NCBI RefSeq assembly: GCF_002887815.1
Contig: NZ_PDHO01000030.1
Location: forward strand, 1 to 61,252
Source: Mycobacterium sp. ENV421
Lineage (GTDB): Bacteria > Actinomycetota > Actinomycetes > Mycobacteriales > Mycobacteriaceae
Length of the DNA stretch: 61,252 nt
Direction: 5' to 3'
The notes beneath the pieces are model-generated. The model had not been told where the DNA came from. It did not search any database and saw only the letters and a program-made list of their open reading frames with translations. Below are positions 1 to 11,700 of this stretch, piece by piece. The position numbers and the translations under genes were made by a program. Positions within the stretch are counted from its first letter, which is position 1; each line of letters starts with the position of its first letter.

Positions 1-1
1 C

Positions 2-2773
2 ACTTTCCTCATTCCGACACCCCACGACCAACCAATTTATCGGTGGATCGAGGCTAAGGGCGTGCCGATTCCGCACCAGAACGTCACCCGACTGCTGGAG
101 GCGCTCGCCACCGACATGGCTCTGGCGGATCAGGTATGGACCCAATGCCATTCACTGGCATTCGACTTCTCGGTGTGGGAAATATGGGGTGCGTTGCTCT
201 ATGGCGGCCGGGTGGTGGTGGTACCGGACGCGGTGGTCCGTTCGCCGGAAGACTTCCACACCCTGCTGGTGTCCGAACGGGTAGAGGTTCTAAGCCAAAC
301 CCCGTCGGCGTTCTACGCACTGCAGAGCGTCGACTCGCCCGCAGCTTCCGACCTGTCGCTCAAAGCCGTCGTGTTCGGTGGCGAAGCGCTTGAACCGCAA
401 CGACTTCGGACCTGGCTGCAGAATCACCCGGGATCACCACGGATGATCAACATGTACGGCATCACCGAAACCACCGTGCACGCGTCGTTCCGAGAGATCG
501 CCTCGGCCGACACCGACAGCGCGGTCAGCCCGATCGGCCGGCCGCTGGCCAATCTGGGCTTCTTCGTGCTGGACAGTTGGTTGCAGCCCGCCCCCGCCGG
601 TGTGGTCGGCGAACTGTACGTGGCCGGCTCGGGGCTGGCCTACGGCTACGTCGGCCGGGCCGGCTTGGCGGCAACCCGGTTCGTGGCATGCCCGTTCGGG
701 GAGCCGGGCGCCCGCATGTATCGCACCGGCGACCTGGTGCGGTGGACGGCAGACGGTGAACTCGAATACGTGGGCCGCGCAGATGAGCAGGTCAAGATCC
801 GCGGCTACCGCATCGAACTCGGCGAAATCCAGTCCGCCCTAGGCGATGTGGAGGGGGTTGAGCAAGCGGTCGTGATAGCCCGCGAGGACCGCCCCGGCGA
901 TAAGCGGCTGGTCGGCTACATCACCGGGACCGCGGACCCGGCTGCGGTGCGTGCGGCCGTGGCTGAGCGCCTTCCGGCCTACATGGTTCCGTCCGCGGTC
1001 GTCACTATCGGCGCGCTGCCGCTGACGGTCAACGGAAAGCTCGACACGCGGGCACTCCCGGCACCCGAATATCAGGACGTCGACTCCTACCGTGCCCCCG
1101 GCGACGCCGTCGAAGAGATCCTGGCGGGAATCTATGCCCAGGTTCTGGGGCTGGAGCGCGTCGGCGTGGACGAGTCATTCTTCGAGCTGGGCGGGGACAG
1201 CATCCTCTCGATGCAGGTGGTGGCCCGGGCCCGGGCAGCCGGTGTGTTGTGCCGTCCGCGTGACGTTTTCGTCGAGCAGACGGTGGCCCGGTTGGCTCAA
1301 GTGGCCAAGGTGATCGACGCCGACACCGACCTGGCCACCGACGGGGTCGGTCCGGTGATCGCGACGCCGATCATCCGCTGGCTGGAAAGTCTGGAAGCCG
1401 CGGGCAGCCCCGTCGCTCACTTCAACCAGACAGTGGTTGTCCAGGCACCCGTGGGGACGACCGAGGCCGATGTGCTCGAGATGCTGCAGTTTCTGCTGGA
1501 CCGGCATGCAATGCTGCGACTGCGGGTCGACCGTGACGACGATGGCCGCTGGTCCCTGGAGGTGCCCGAGGCCGGTTCTGTGGACGCACGTTCGCGCCTG
1601 CACACCGTCGACGTACTGACTGACGACGCCGTGCTTCATGCCGGAACGCAGTTGAACCCGTCCGACGGCGTCATGCTGAGCGCGGTGTGGGTGACCTCGA
1701 CGAACCGGTTGGTGGCGATCATCCACCATCTGGCGATCGATGGGGTGTCGTGGCGAATTCTGTTGGAGGACCTCAACTTCGCCTGGGCTCAGCATCGCGC
1801 CGGCGAGCCGGTCCTACTGCCCGAGCCGGGTACGTCCTTCGCTCGGTGGGCGTCATTGCTCTCTGAGCACGCACGCCGCACTGATGTCGTGGCGGAGACC
1901 GATGGGTGGCGAAAGATCGCCGCGACCCCGGCCGCATTGCCTGAGGTGGACCCCTTCGTGGACACGCTGGTGACCGCCGGAAACCTCGCGGCAGTTCTTG
2001 ACATCGAGACCACCCAGACTCTGCTCGGGGAGGTGCCTGCGGCGTTCCATGCCGGTGTGCACGAGATCATGTTGATCGCTTTCGCTTTGGCCGCAACGGA
2101 ATTCCTGGGAACGGGTGGGGCGCCGATCTCGATTGACGTCGAGGGGCACGGGCGCGACGAGGAATTGGCCGCCGACGTGGACCTGTCGCGAACAGTCGGC
2201 TGGTTCACGGCGAAATACCCGGTGGCGCTGGAAGTCGGTGGTCTGACCTGGGCTCAGGTGGCCGCCGGCGACGCACGGCTCGGCGCGGTGGTCAAAGCGG
2301 CCAAGGAGCAGCTTCGCGCAATGCCCGAAGGGCTGAACTACGGGGTCTTGCGTTACCTCAACCCCGAGGTCGATCTGCAATCACCCGATCCGGTGATCGG
2401 GTTCAACTACCTGGGCCGCCAGGGCGCGACGACCGCAGAAACATCCGGGGACGCCTGGCAAATCTGCTGGGACGGCCTCGCGAACATCAGTCCGAGCGTG
2501 AAGCCGCCGATCCCGCTGATGCACACCCTGGAGCTCAATGCCGGCACAGTGGACACCGACGCGGGTCCGATCCTCACCGCCCAGTGGATGTGGGCGCCGT
2601 CGGCACTCAAGCAAACACAGGTCAATCGGCTGAGCCAGTTGTGGTTCGAGGCGTTGACCGGTATCTGCGCGCACGTGCAGAGCGGCGGAGGCGGGTTGAC
2701 TCCGTCGGATATCGCGGCCAGTCTCACCCAAGAACAGATCGACGAGCTTCAGCGGCAGTATGCGGATAGCTGA
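2..2773 (+). CDS. NRPS, 5'-partial: adenylation (Thr-type) - carrier - epimerization
   Basis: Non-ribosomal peptide synthetase fragment that activates one amino acid and epimerises it to the D form. The frame is open to the left edge; a GTG at 62 is the first start-like codon, but it lies inside an A domain and cannot be the true start. Order: partial A domain (from just after core motif A3, to about residue 365), carrier domain with LGGDSI (Ser near residue 398), then a full E domain with HHLAIDGVSW (about 575-584) and a GFNYLGR motif near the end. The GGDSI form of the carrier motif is usual before E domains. The specificity code read by eye against GrsA is D-F-W-S-V-G-M-V-H-K, close to the known threonine code DFWNIGMVHK, so D-(allo-)Thr is inferred. 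The gene overlaps the next NRPS gene by 14 nt. The first 18 in-frame residues do not match an A domain. Confident on family, moderate on substrate. Confidence 0.9.
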   Translation, partial: TFLIPTPHDQPIYRWIEAKGVPIPHQNVTRLLEALATDMALADQVWTQCHSLAFDFSVWEIWGALLYGGRVVVVPDAVVRSPEDFHTLLVSERVEVLSQTPSAFYALQSVDSPAASDLSLKAVVFGGEALEPQRLRTWLQNHPGSPRMINMYGITETTVHASFREIASADTDSAVSPIGRPLANLGFFVLDSWLQPAPAGVVGELYVAGSGLAYGYVGRAGLAATRFVACPFGEPGARMYRTGDLVRWTADGELEYVGRADEQVKIRGYRIELGEIQSALGDVEGVEQAVVIAREDRPGDKRLVGYITGTADPAAVRAAVAERLPAYMVPSAVVTIGALPLTVNGKLDTRALPAPEYQDVDSYRAPGDAVEEILAGIYAQVLGLERVGVDESFFELGGDSILSMQVVARARAAGVLCRPRDVFVEQTVARLAQVAKVIDADTDLATDGVGPVIATPIIRWLESLEAAGSPVAHFNQTVVVQAPVGTTEADVLEMLQFLLDRHAMLRLRVDRDDDGRWSLEVPEAGSVDARSRLHTVDVLTDDAVLHAGTQLNPSDGVMLSAVWVTSTNRLVAIIHHLAIDGVSWRILLEDLNFAWAQHRAGEPVLLPEPGTSFARWASLLSEHARRTDVVAETDGWRKIAATPAALPEVDPFVDTLVTAGNLAAVLDIETTQTLLGEVPAAFHAGVHEIMLIAFALAATEFLGTGGAPISIDVEGHGRDEELAADVDLSRTVGWFTAKYPVALEVGGLTWAQVAAGDARLGAVVKAAKEQLRAMPEGLNYGVLRYLNPEVDLQSPDPVIGFNYLGRQGATTAETSGDAWQICWDGLANISPSVKPPIPLMHTLELNAGTVDTDAGPILTAQWMWAPSALKQTQVNRLSQLWFEALTGICAHVQSGGGGLTPSDIAASLTQEQIDELQRQYADS

Positions 2774-5700
2774 TGCTCTACCGCTGACTCCGCTGCAGCA
2801 GGGGTTGTTCTTCCACGCCAGCGCGGCTCAGAGTGGCGACGATGTCTACGCCGTGCAGCTGTACGTCGGATTGAGCGGTCCGCTGGACCCGGAGCGGTTG
2901 CACGACGCCGTGCAGGCGGTGGTGGCACGGCATCCCAATTTGGCCGCCCGGTTCTCGCAGAAATTCGCCGAGCCGGTGCAGGTCATTCCGGCTGATCCGG
3001 TGGTGCCCTGGCAGTACTTGGAACTCGATACCGAAGACCGGCTCGCGGACCTATATGCCGCTGAACGAGTCGCGGTGTGCGAGTTGGCAAATCAGCCGGC
3101 GTTTCGGGCGGCACTGGTTCGGACCGCGGCCGACCGGTATCAATTCGTGCTCACCAATCATCACATCGTGCTCGACGGGTGGTCGCTGCCGATCCTGTTG
3201 GGCGAGGTGTTCGCCATCTATTACGGGCAGCGACTGCCCCCGGCGCCCCCGTACCGCCGGTTCGTCAGCTGGTTGACGGGCCGTGACCTCGACGCGGCTC
3301 GCGCGGCGTGGCGCGGGGTGCTCGCCGATGTCGAGACCCCGACCCTGGTAGGCGCAGCGGGGCGCGAACCCGGCGGACGCGCCATCGCTTCGTTCCAGCT
3401 GTCCGAGGACACAACCGGGGCGCTGGGTGATCTGGCGCGCTCGTGTCACACGACGGTGAGCACCGTGTTGCAGGGCGCCTACGCTCAGGTGCTGATGTCG
3501 CTGAGCGGTCAGCGCGATGTCGTCTTCGGTACGACGGTATCCGGGCGACCGGACGAGGTGTTCGGCGCGGACGCGATGGTGGGCCTACTTATCAATACCG
3601 TGCCGGTTCGGGCGGGCATCGAAGCGACGACCACAACCGCTGATCTATTGGGGCAGTTGCAAAGTGATCATGCCCAGACGCTGGACCATCAACACCTGGC
3701 GTTGAGCGAGATTCACCGTCTCACCGGGCTGGATCAGCTGTTCGACACCTTCTTCGTCTACGAGAATTATCCGATCGACGCGGCCACGCTTTCCGGCAGC
3801 GACGGGTTGTCCGTGACGACGTTCGCGCACCACGAGACCAACCACTATCCGCTGTCGGTTCAGGCCATACCGGGGGACGAGCTGACCCTGCGCGTCGAGT
3901 ACGACACCGACGTGTTCGACACGGCGGGTATCGACGCTCTTGTCGAGCGACTCACACGGGTTGTGGCGGCGATGATTGCCGATCCCGACCGGGCGTTGTC
4001 GACACTGGACCTGCTGACCGACGACGAACACGCCAGATTGGATTGCTGGAGTAATCAGGCCGTGCTGGCCCAGCCGCCGACCCCTTCACCCTCGATCCCC
4101 GAGTTGTTCGCGGCGCAGGTCGCGCGTACCCCGGGGGCGCCGGCGCTCAGCTTCGATGGCCGCACGATGACCTACCGCGAGCTCGACGATGCCGCCACTA
4201 GTTTCGCGCATGTGCTGGCGGACAAGGGCGTTGGTCCGGGTCAGCGAGTCGTACTGTACCTGCCGAGGTCTGCTGACGCGATCGTGTCGATTCTGGCGGT
4301 ACTCAAGACCGGGGCAGCGTATGTGCCGATCGATCCGGCGGCGCCGTCTGCCCGCATGGACTTGGTGGTGGCTGACGCCGAGGCGGCCGCGGCGATCACC
4401 AACTCTGCGTTGGCCGAGCGGCTGGCGGGACACAACGTACGGCTGATCGAGGTGAACGACCCGGCCCTCGATCATCAGCCCGGCACGGACCTCGTCAGAC
4501 CGACACCGGACGACATCGCTTACCTGATCTACACCTCGGGGACCACCGGGGTCCCCAAGGGCGTGGCCATCACCCATCGCAACGTCGCGCAACTGATGGA
4601 CTCGCTGCACGCGGCGCCCCTACCACCGACACGGGTGTGGTCGCAGTGCCGCTCCTATGGATTCGACGTCTCGGTCCAGGAGATCTTCGGCGCGCTGCTG
4701 GGCGGTGGCCAGCTGGTGGTGGTGCCGGAGTCGGTGGCCCGCGCGCCGGAAGACCTTCAGAGTCTGCTGATTTCGCAAGGCGTAAATGTATTCAGTACCA
4801 CTCCGTCCGAAGTGGGGATGTTGTCGCCCGCGACACTCGAGTCGGTGGCACTGATCATCGGCGCCGAACCCTGCCAGACCGAGCTGAGGGATCAGTGGGC
4901 GCCCGGACGGGTGATGATCAATGCCTACGGCCCCACCGAGACAACGGTCGACGTCGCGTTGAGCGCACCGTTGACCGCCGGCTCCGGAGCGGTGCCTATC
5001 GGGCCACCCATCGCGGGGGCGGCACTGTTCGTGCTCGACGGCTGGCTGCGGCCGGTGCCGCCCGGCTCGATCGGCGAGTTGTACGTCGCAGGCCGCGGTG
5101 TCGGTGTCGGCTATTCGGGCCGCGCGGGGTTGACGGCGTCCCGCTTTGTGGCCTGCCCGTTCGGCGGAGCAGGAACACGCATGTACCGCACCGGCGATCT
5201 GGCGTGGTGGGGTCCGGACGGCCAGCTGCGCTACGTCGGGCGCGCCGACGACCAGGTGAAGATCCGCGGCTTCCGCATCGAGCTCGGCGAGGTCCGCTCG
5301 GTGCTGGCCGGCCTGGACGGCGTCGAGCAAGCGGTGGTGATCGCACGCGAAGACCGTCCCGGCGAGAAGCGGCTGGTGGGTTACATCGTCGGGACAGCCG
5401 AGCCTGCGGCACTTCGCGCGGCGCTGGCCGAGCGCCTGCCCGAATACATGGTCCCCGCCGCGATCATGGTGATCGATGTCCTTCCGCTGACCGTCAACGG
5501 AAAACTCGACCGAAAAGCGTTGCCGGCTCCGGAATTCCAAGACGTCAGCCATTATCGCGCACCGACGACGGCCGTCGAGGAAGTTCTGGCCGGCATCTAT
5601 GTTCAGGTGCTGGGCGTTCAGCGCGTCGGCGTGGACGACTCGTTCTTCAACCTGGGTGGGGATTCGCTGTCGGCGATGCGCCTGATCGCGGCCGTGAATG

Positions 5701-8700
5701 CCGGTGTGAACACGCGACTCTCGGTGCGAGCCCTCTTCGACGCCCCGACCGTCGCGCAATTGGCCGCCGTGATCGCACGAGATGAGGCCGCACCGACACC
5801 GGCGGCAGCGAAGCCCGCGCCGACTCCCGTCGTCGCCAAGAGCAGCGCACCGACCGGCGGCGGAAGTCTCCGGATAGCCGACGTTCTGCCCCTGACTCCA
5901 TTGCAGCAGGGGCTGCTGTTCCACGCCAGTGCGGCACTGGGCGGCGACGATGTCTATGCGGTGCAGCTGTACGTCAGTTTGCGAGGACCGCTGGACGATG
6001 AGCGCCTGCAGAATGCGGTGCAGAAAGTCGTGGTGCGCCATCCGAACGTGGCCGCGCGGTTCTCGCAGAAGTTCGCCGAACCCGTACAGGTCATACCGGC
6101 CGACCCGGCGGTGCCGTGGCAGTACTTCGACCTGGAAGCCTCCGGTGGAGACGTCGAGGAGCAGATCACGCAGATCTGCGCGGCGGAACGTGTCGCAGTG
6201 TGCGAATTGGGCAATCAGCCGGCGTTCCGTGCGACGCTGATTCGGACGGCGGCTGATCAACACCGGCTCGTGTTGACCAATCACCACATCGTCCTGGACG
6301 GTTGGTCGCTTCCCATTCTGCTCGGTGAGGTGTTCGCCAGCTATTACGGGCAGCGGTTACCCCCGCCCGCGCCGTATCGGCGGTTCGTCAGCTGGCTGGC
6401 CGGCCGTGACCTCGACGCCGCGCGCGCGGCGTGGGGTGAGGTGCTGGCGGGGTTCGACACCCCGACATTGGTGGGTAACGCCGGCCGGGCAAGCGTCGGG
6501 CACCGCGATGTGGTGGGATCCGTGGTCCCGTGGCATACCACGAAAGCTCTTGCCGAACTTGCACGCTCACGTCACACGACGGTGAGCACGGTGTTGCAGA
6601 GCGCCTTCGCGCGGGTGTTGATGTCGCTCACGGGACAGCGCGATGTCGCATTCGGCACGACCGTGTCGGGCCGTCCCGATGAGGTTTTGGGGGCAGACTC
6701 GATGGTGGGTCTGCTGATCAATACGGTGCCTGTGCGGGCCACGATCACAGCGTCGACAACCACTACCGAACTGCTACACCAGCTGCAGAACTCGCATGCG
6801 CAGACGCTGGACCACGAGCACTTGGCGCTCAGCGAGATACACCGGGCGACCGGTCACGACCACCTGTTCGACACATTTTTCGTGTACGAGAACTACCCTA
6901 TCGACGCCGCCAAGCTCAGCGGCGCAGACGGGCTGTCCGTCGAGAACTTCGCGCACCGCGAATACAACCACTACCCGCTCGCGATGCAAGCGATCCCCGG
7001 TGACGACCTGCGCCTGCGAGTCGAGTACGACACCGACCTTTTCGACTCGGCTGCGATTACGACACTGATTGAGCGGCTCAAGCGGGTGTTGGCTGCCATG
7101 GTCGCCGATCCGGACCGCCCGCTGTCGTCGATCGACGTACTCGACGACGCCGAGCACGCCCGAGTGGAGCAGTGGAGCAACCGGGCCGCTCTGGCGGCGC
7201 CGGTGCCGACCGGGTCGATTCCCGCGTTGTTCGCCGCACAGGTGGCGCGCGCTCCGGAGACGGTGGCGCTGACGTTCGGCGAGCAGTCACTCACCTACCG
7301 AGAGCTGGACGAAGCCACCAACCGCTTCGCGCATCTGTTGGCTGATAGGGGGATTGGGCCGGGGCGGCGGGTGGCACTGCTGGTGCCTCGCTCTGCGGAG
7401 GCGATCGTGTCGATCTTGGCGGTGCTCAAGACCGGCGCAGCGTACGTTCCGATCGATCCGGCGGCGCCGTCGGCGCGCATGCAGCTGGTGCTCGGCGACG
7501 CCGAGCCGGTCGCGGCCATCACCACCCCGCAGCTCGCCGAGCGCCTCGACGGACTACCGATCATCGACGTGTACGACCCCGCTGTCGCGAGCTACCCCAG
7601 CACCCCGCTACCAGGCCCTGCACCAGAGGACATCGCGTACCTGATCTACACCTCGGGCACCACCGGAATCCCCAAGGGCGTGGCGATCACCCATCAGAAC
7701 GTCACCCAGCTGCTGGCGGCGATGGACACCAAGGTCGCAATGGCCGAGCAGGTCTGGTCGCTCTGGCACTCACTGGCCTTCGACGTCTCGGTGTGCGAGA
7801 TGTGGGGTGCGCTGCTGTATGGCGGACGGCTGGTGGTGGTGCCTGAATCGGTAGCTCGCGCACCGGAGGAATTTCATGCGCTGCTGGCCGCGGAGCAGGT
7901 CAGCATGCTGTCCCAGACGCCGTCCGCGTTCTATGCTTTGCAGACCGCCGATGCGCTGCGGCCCGAGCTCGGACGTGAGCTCAATCTGCACGCGGTCATC
8001 TTCGCCGGCGAAGCCCTTGAGCCGCAACGTCTCCGACCATGGCTGGCAAACCACCCGGACTCCCCGCGCCTGCTCAACCTGTACGGCACAACCGAGACCG
8101 CCGTGCACGCATCATTCCGCGAGATCGTGCACGCGGATGTCGCGGGCGATTCCGACGTGAGCCCCGTCGGGGGGCCGTTGGACGATCTGGCGTTCTTCGT
8201 GCTGGACCAGTGGTTGAAACCGGTTCCGGACGGTGTGATCGGTGACCTCTACGTGGCAGGACCGCAGGCCGGCCTTGGCTATTGGCGTCGCCCGGGGTTG
8301 TCATCGTCGCGCTTCGTCGCAAGCCCGTTCGGGCCGCCGGGACAGCGGATGTATCGCACCGGCGATCTGGTGTGGTGGGGTGCCGACGGCGAGCTGCGGT
8401 ACGTGGGCCGCGCCGACGAGCAGGTGAAGATCCGCGGTTATCGCATCGAACTCGGCGAAGTCCGGGCCGCACTCGCCGCGCTGGACGGGGTCGAGCACGC
8501 GGTGGTGATCGCACGCGAGGACAGGCCCGGCGAGAAGCGGCTGGTCGGCTACATCACGGGAGTGGCGGATCCGGCCGCCGTCCGCGCGGCGTTGGCCGAG
8601 CGAATCCCGGAATACATGGTTCCGGCCGCGATCATGGTGATCGAGGCGCTGCCGCTGACCGTCAACGGCAAACTCGACCGACGCGCCCTGCCCGCACCGG

Positions 8701-11700
8701 AATTCGTCGACACCGATTCCTACCGCGCCGCGACGACCGCGGTCGAGGAGATCCTGGTCGGAATCTACGCCAATGTGCTTGGCGTGCAACGAGTCGGCGT
8801 GGACGATTCATTCTTCGATCTCGGCGGCGACTCGCTGTCGGCGATGCGCCTCATCGCCGCGGTCAACACCGGGATGAATACCAGGCTGTCCGTGCGGACG
8901 TTGTTCGAGGCTCCGTCGGTCGCGCAACTGGCGCTGCGCATCGGCGGGGAAGACGACCGGTTGTCTCCGCTCGTCCCCATGGAGCGCCCTGCGGCGATCC
9001 CACTGTCGTTCTCGCAGAACCGATTGTGGTTCCTCGATCAACTCCAGGGGCCCTCGCCGACGTACAACATGGCCGTCGGACTGCGCATGCAAGGCCACCT
9101 CAACGTCGAGGCGCTGGGTGCTGCCCTTGCCGACGTGGTCGGCCGCCACGAGAGCCTGCGCACGATATTCACCGCACCCGACGGCGTACCCCGTCAGGTG
9201 GTGGTGCCCGCCGAGCAGGCCGACTTCGGCTGGGCCGTCATCGATGCGACCGACTGGACGCCGGCGCAACTCGATGAGGCCGTGGGCGCGGTCGCGCTAC
9301 ACGCGTTTGATCTTGCCCTCGAGATCCCCATGCAGGCACGGCTGTTCCGGGTCAGTGACAACGAGCACGTCGTAGTCGCCGTGGCGCACCACATCGCCGC
9401 TGACGGTTTGTCGATGGGCCCGATGGTGCGTGATCTGGGCGTGGCCTATGTCTGTCGGAGCGCGGGTCTGAATCCGATGTGGACCGAACTGCCGGTTCAG
9501 TACGTCGATTACACGCTCTGGCAGCGCGCACAGTTCGGTGACCTGGACGACAGCAACAGCCTGATCAACGCCCAGCTGGCGTACTGGCAAGACGCGTTGG
9601 CCGGCATGCCCGAACGGCTGCAGCTGCCCACCGACCGGCCATACCCGCCGGTGGCCGATCAACGGGGCGCCACCACGTCGTGGCGCTGGTCCGTCGACCT
9701 GCAGGAGCGGATCACGCGGGTAGCCCGCGAATACAATGCGACGCCCTTCATGGTGGTGCAAGCCGCACTGGCGCTGCTGCTGGGCAAGCTCAGCACGAGT
9801 TCCGATGTCGCAGTGGGCTTCCCGATCGGTGGACGGCGCGATCCGGCTCTTGACGACCTGGTCGGGTTCTTCGTCAACACCTTGGTGTTGCGGGTCGACG
9901 TCGGCGGTGACCCCACCGTTGCGGAGCTACTTGATCAGGTGCGGGCTCGCAGCCTGGCCGCCTACGAGCACCAGGACGTGCCCTTCGAAGCGGTCGTCGA
10001 GCGGATCAATCCCACCCGCTCGCTCAACCACCACCCGTTGGTCCAGGTGATGCTGACCTGGCGGAGTATGCCAGGTGAAACCAGCGACGACATCGCACTC
10101 GCCTTGGGGGACCTACAGGTCACCCAGCTTCCACTCGACACTCACACCGCCCGCGTGGATCTCGCGTTCTCGCTGAGTGAACGGTTGACCCACGGTGGTG
10201 AACCCACCGGTATTGAGGGCATGGTCGAATTCCGCACCGACGTCTTCGACGCCGCCACCATCGAGACGTTGGTCGCGCGGTTGCAACGCGTACTGGTTGC
10301 CATGACCGCCGAGCCGACCCGGCGGGTGTCCACGATCGATGTACTCGACCCCGCCGAACATGCCCGCCTCGACACGATCGGCAACCGCGCAGTGCTGACC
10401 CGGCCGGCGCAGACCGGGGTCTCGGTTCCCGAACTGTTCGCCGAACAGGTTCGTCGCATTCCGACAGCCGTCGCACTGACATCCGGCGATGTGTCCATGA
10501 CCTACCGAGAGCTGGACGAGGCGGCAAATCGGTACGCACACCTGCTGTCCGATAAGGGAGTCGGCGCCGGCGACTGCTTGGCGTTGTTCATGGACCGCTC
10601 GGCCGAGGCCGTCGTCGTGATGCTGGCCGCGCTGAAGATCGGCGCGTCGTACCTCGCCGTCGATCCCGCGCTGCCTGAAGCGCGTATCGAATTCATGCTC
10701 GGCGATGCTGCGCCCGTCCTCGTGATGACCACCGCTGAGCTCCGGCCCCGGCTGCACGGGCACGATGTCACGGTCATCGACATCGACGATCCAGGTGTCG
10801 AGGGCCAGTCCAGTGCAGCCCTGCCTGCGCCGGATCCGGACAACATCGCGTATCTCATCTACACCTCGGGCACGACGGGAACGCCCAAAGGTGTTGCGCT
10901 GAGCCACCGCAACCTGGCTCACCTGGCGGCGTCGGCCCATCCCGCACTTCCGGCCGACCAGGTGTGGACGCAGTGCCACTCGTACGCCTTCGACTTCTCG
11001 GTATGGGAGATCTGGGCCGCCCTACTCGGTGGCGGGCGGCTACTAGTGGTACCCGACGCGGTGGTCCGTTCGCCAGACGACTTCCACGCGCTGCTGGTCC
11101 GCGAACGCGTCAACGTTCTCACCCAGACCCCGTCGGCGGTGGCCGCGCTGCGCCCGCAAGGGCTGGAGTCGGTGGCGCTGCTGCTCGGCGGTGAAGCTTG
11201 TCCGCCGGAAGTGGTGGAACAGTGGGCACCCGGCCGAGTGGTGATCAATGCCTACGGCCCAACCGAAGTCACCGTGTACGCGTCGATGAGTGCGCCCTTG
11301 GTCGTCGGCGCTGAAGTGCCGATCGGTGCTCCGCCGCCGACCGTCGCCCTGTTCGTCCTCGACGAGCGCTTGCAGCCGGTGCCGCAGGGCGTGGTCGGCG
11401 AACTGTACGTGGCGGGACGCGGCGTCGGTGTTGGGTACATCGGACGCACGGATCTGACGGCGTCCCGGTTCGTGGCCTGCCCGTTCGGCGAGCACGGAAC
11501 ACGCATGTACCGCACCGGGGACCTGGTGCGGTGGCGCGCCGACGGGCAACTGCAATACCTCGGCCGCGCCGACGAACAGGTCAAGATCCGCGGCTACCGG
11601 ATCGAGCCCGGCGAGATCCAGGCCGTCCTGGCCGGACTCGACGGGGTCGAGCAGGCGGTGGTGATCGCCCGCGAGGACCGTCCGGGTGACCCGCGTCTGG

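Noticed and set aside
4620..6287. 555-codon minus-strand frame inside the NRPS gene
   Set aside because: Shadow of conserved A, T and C domain sequence.
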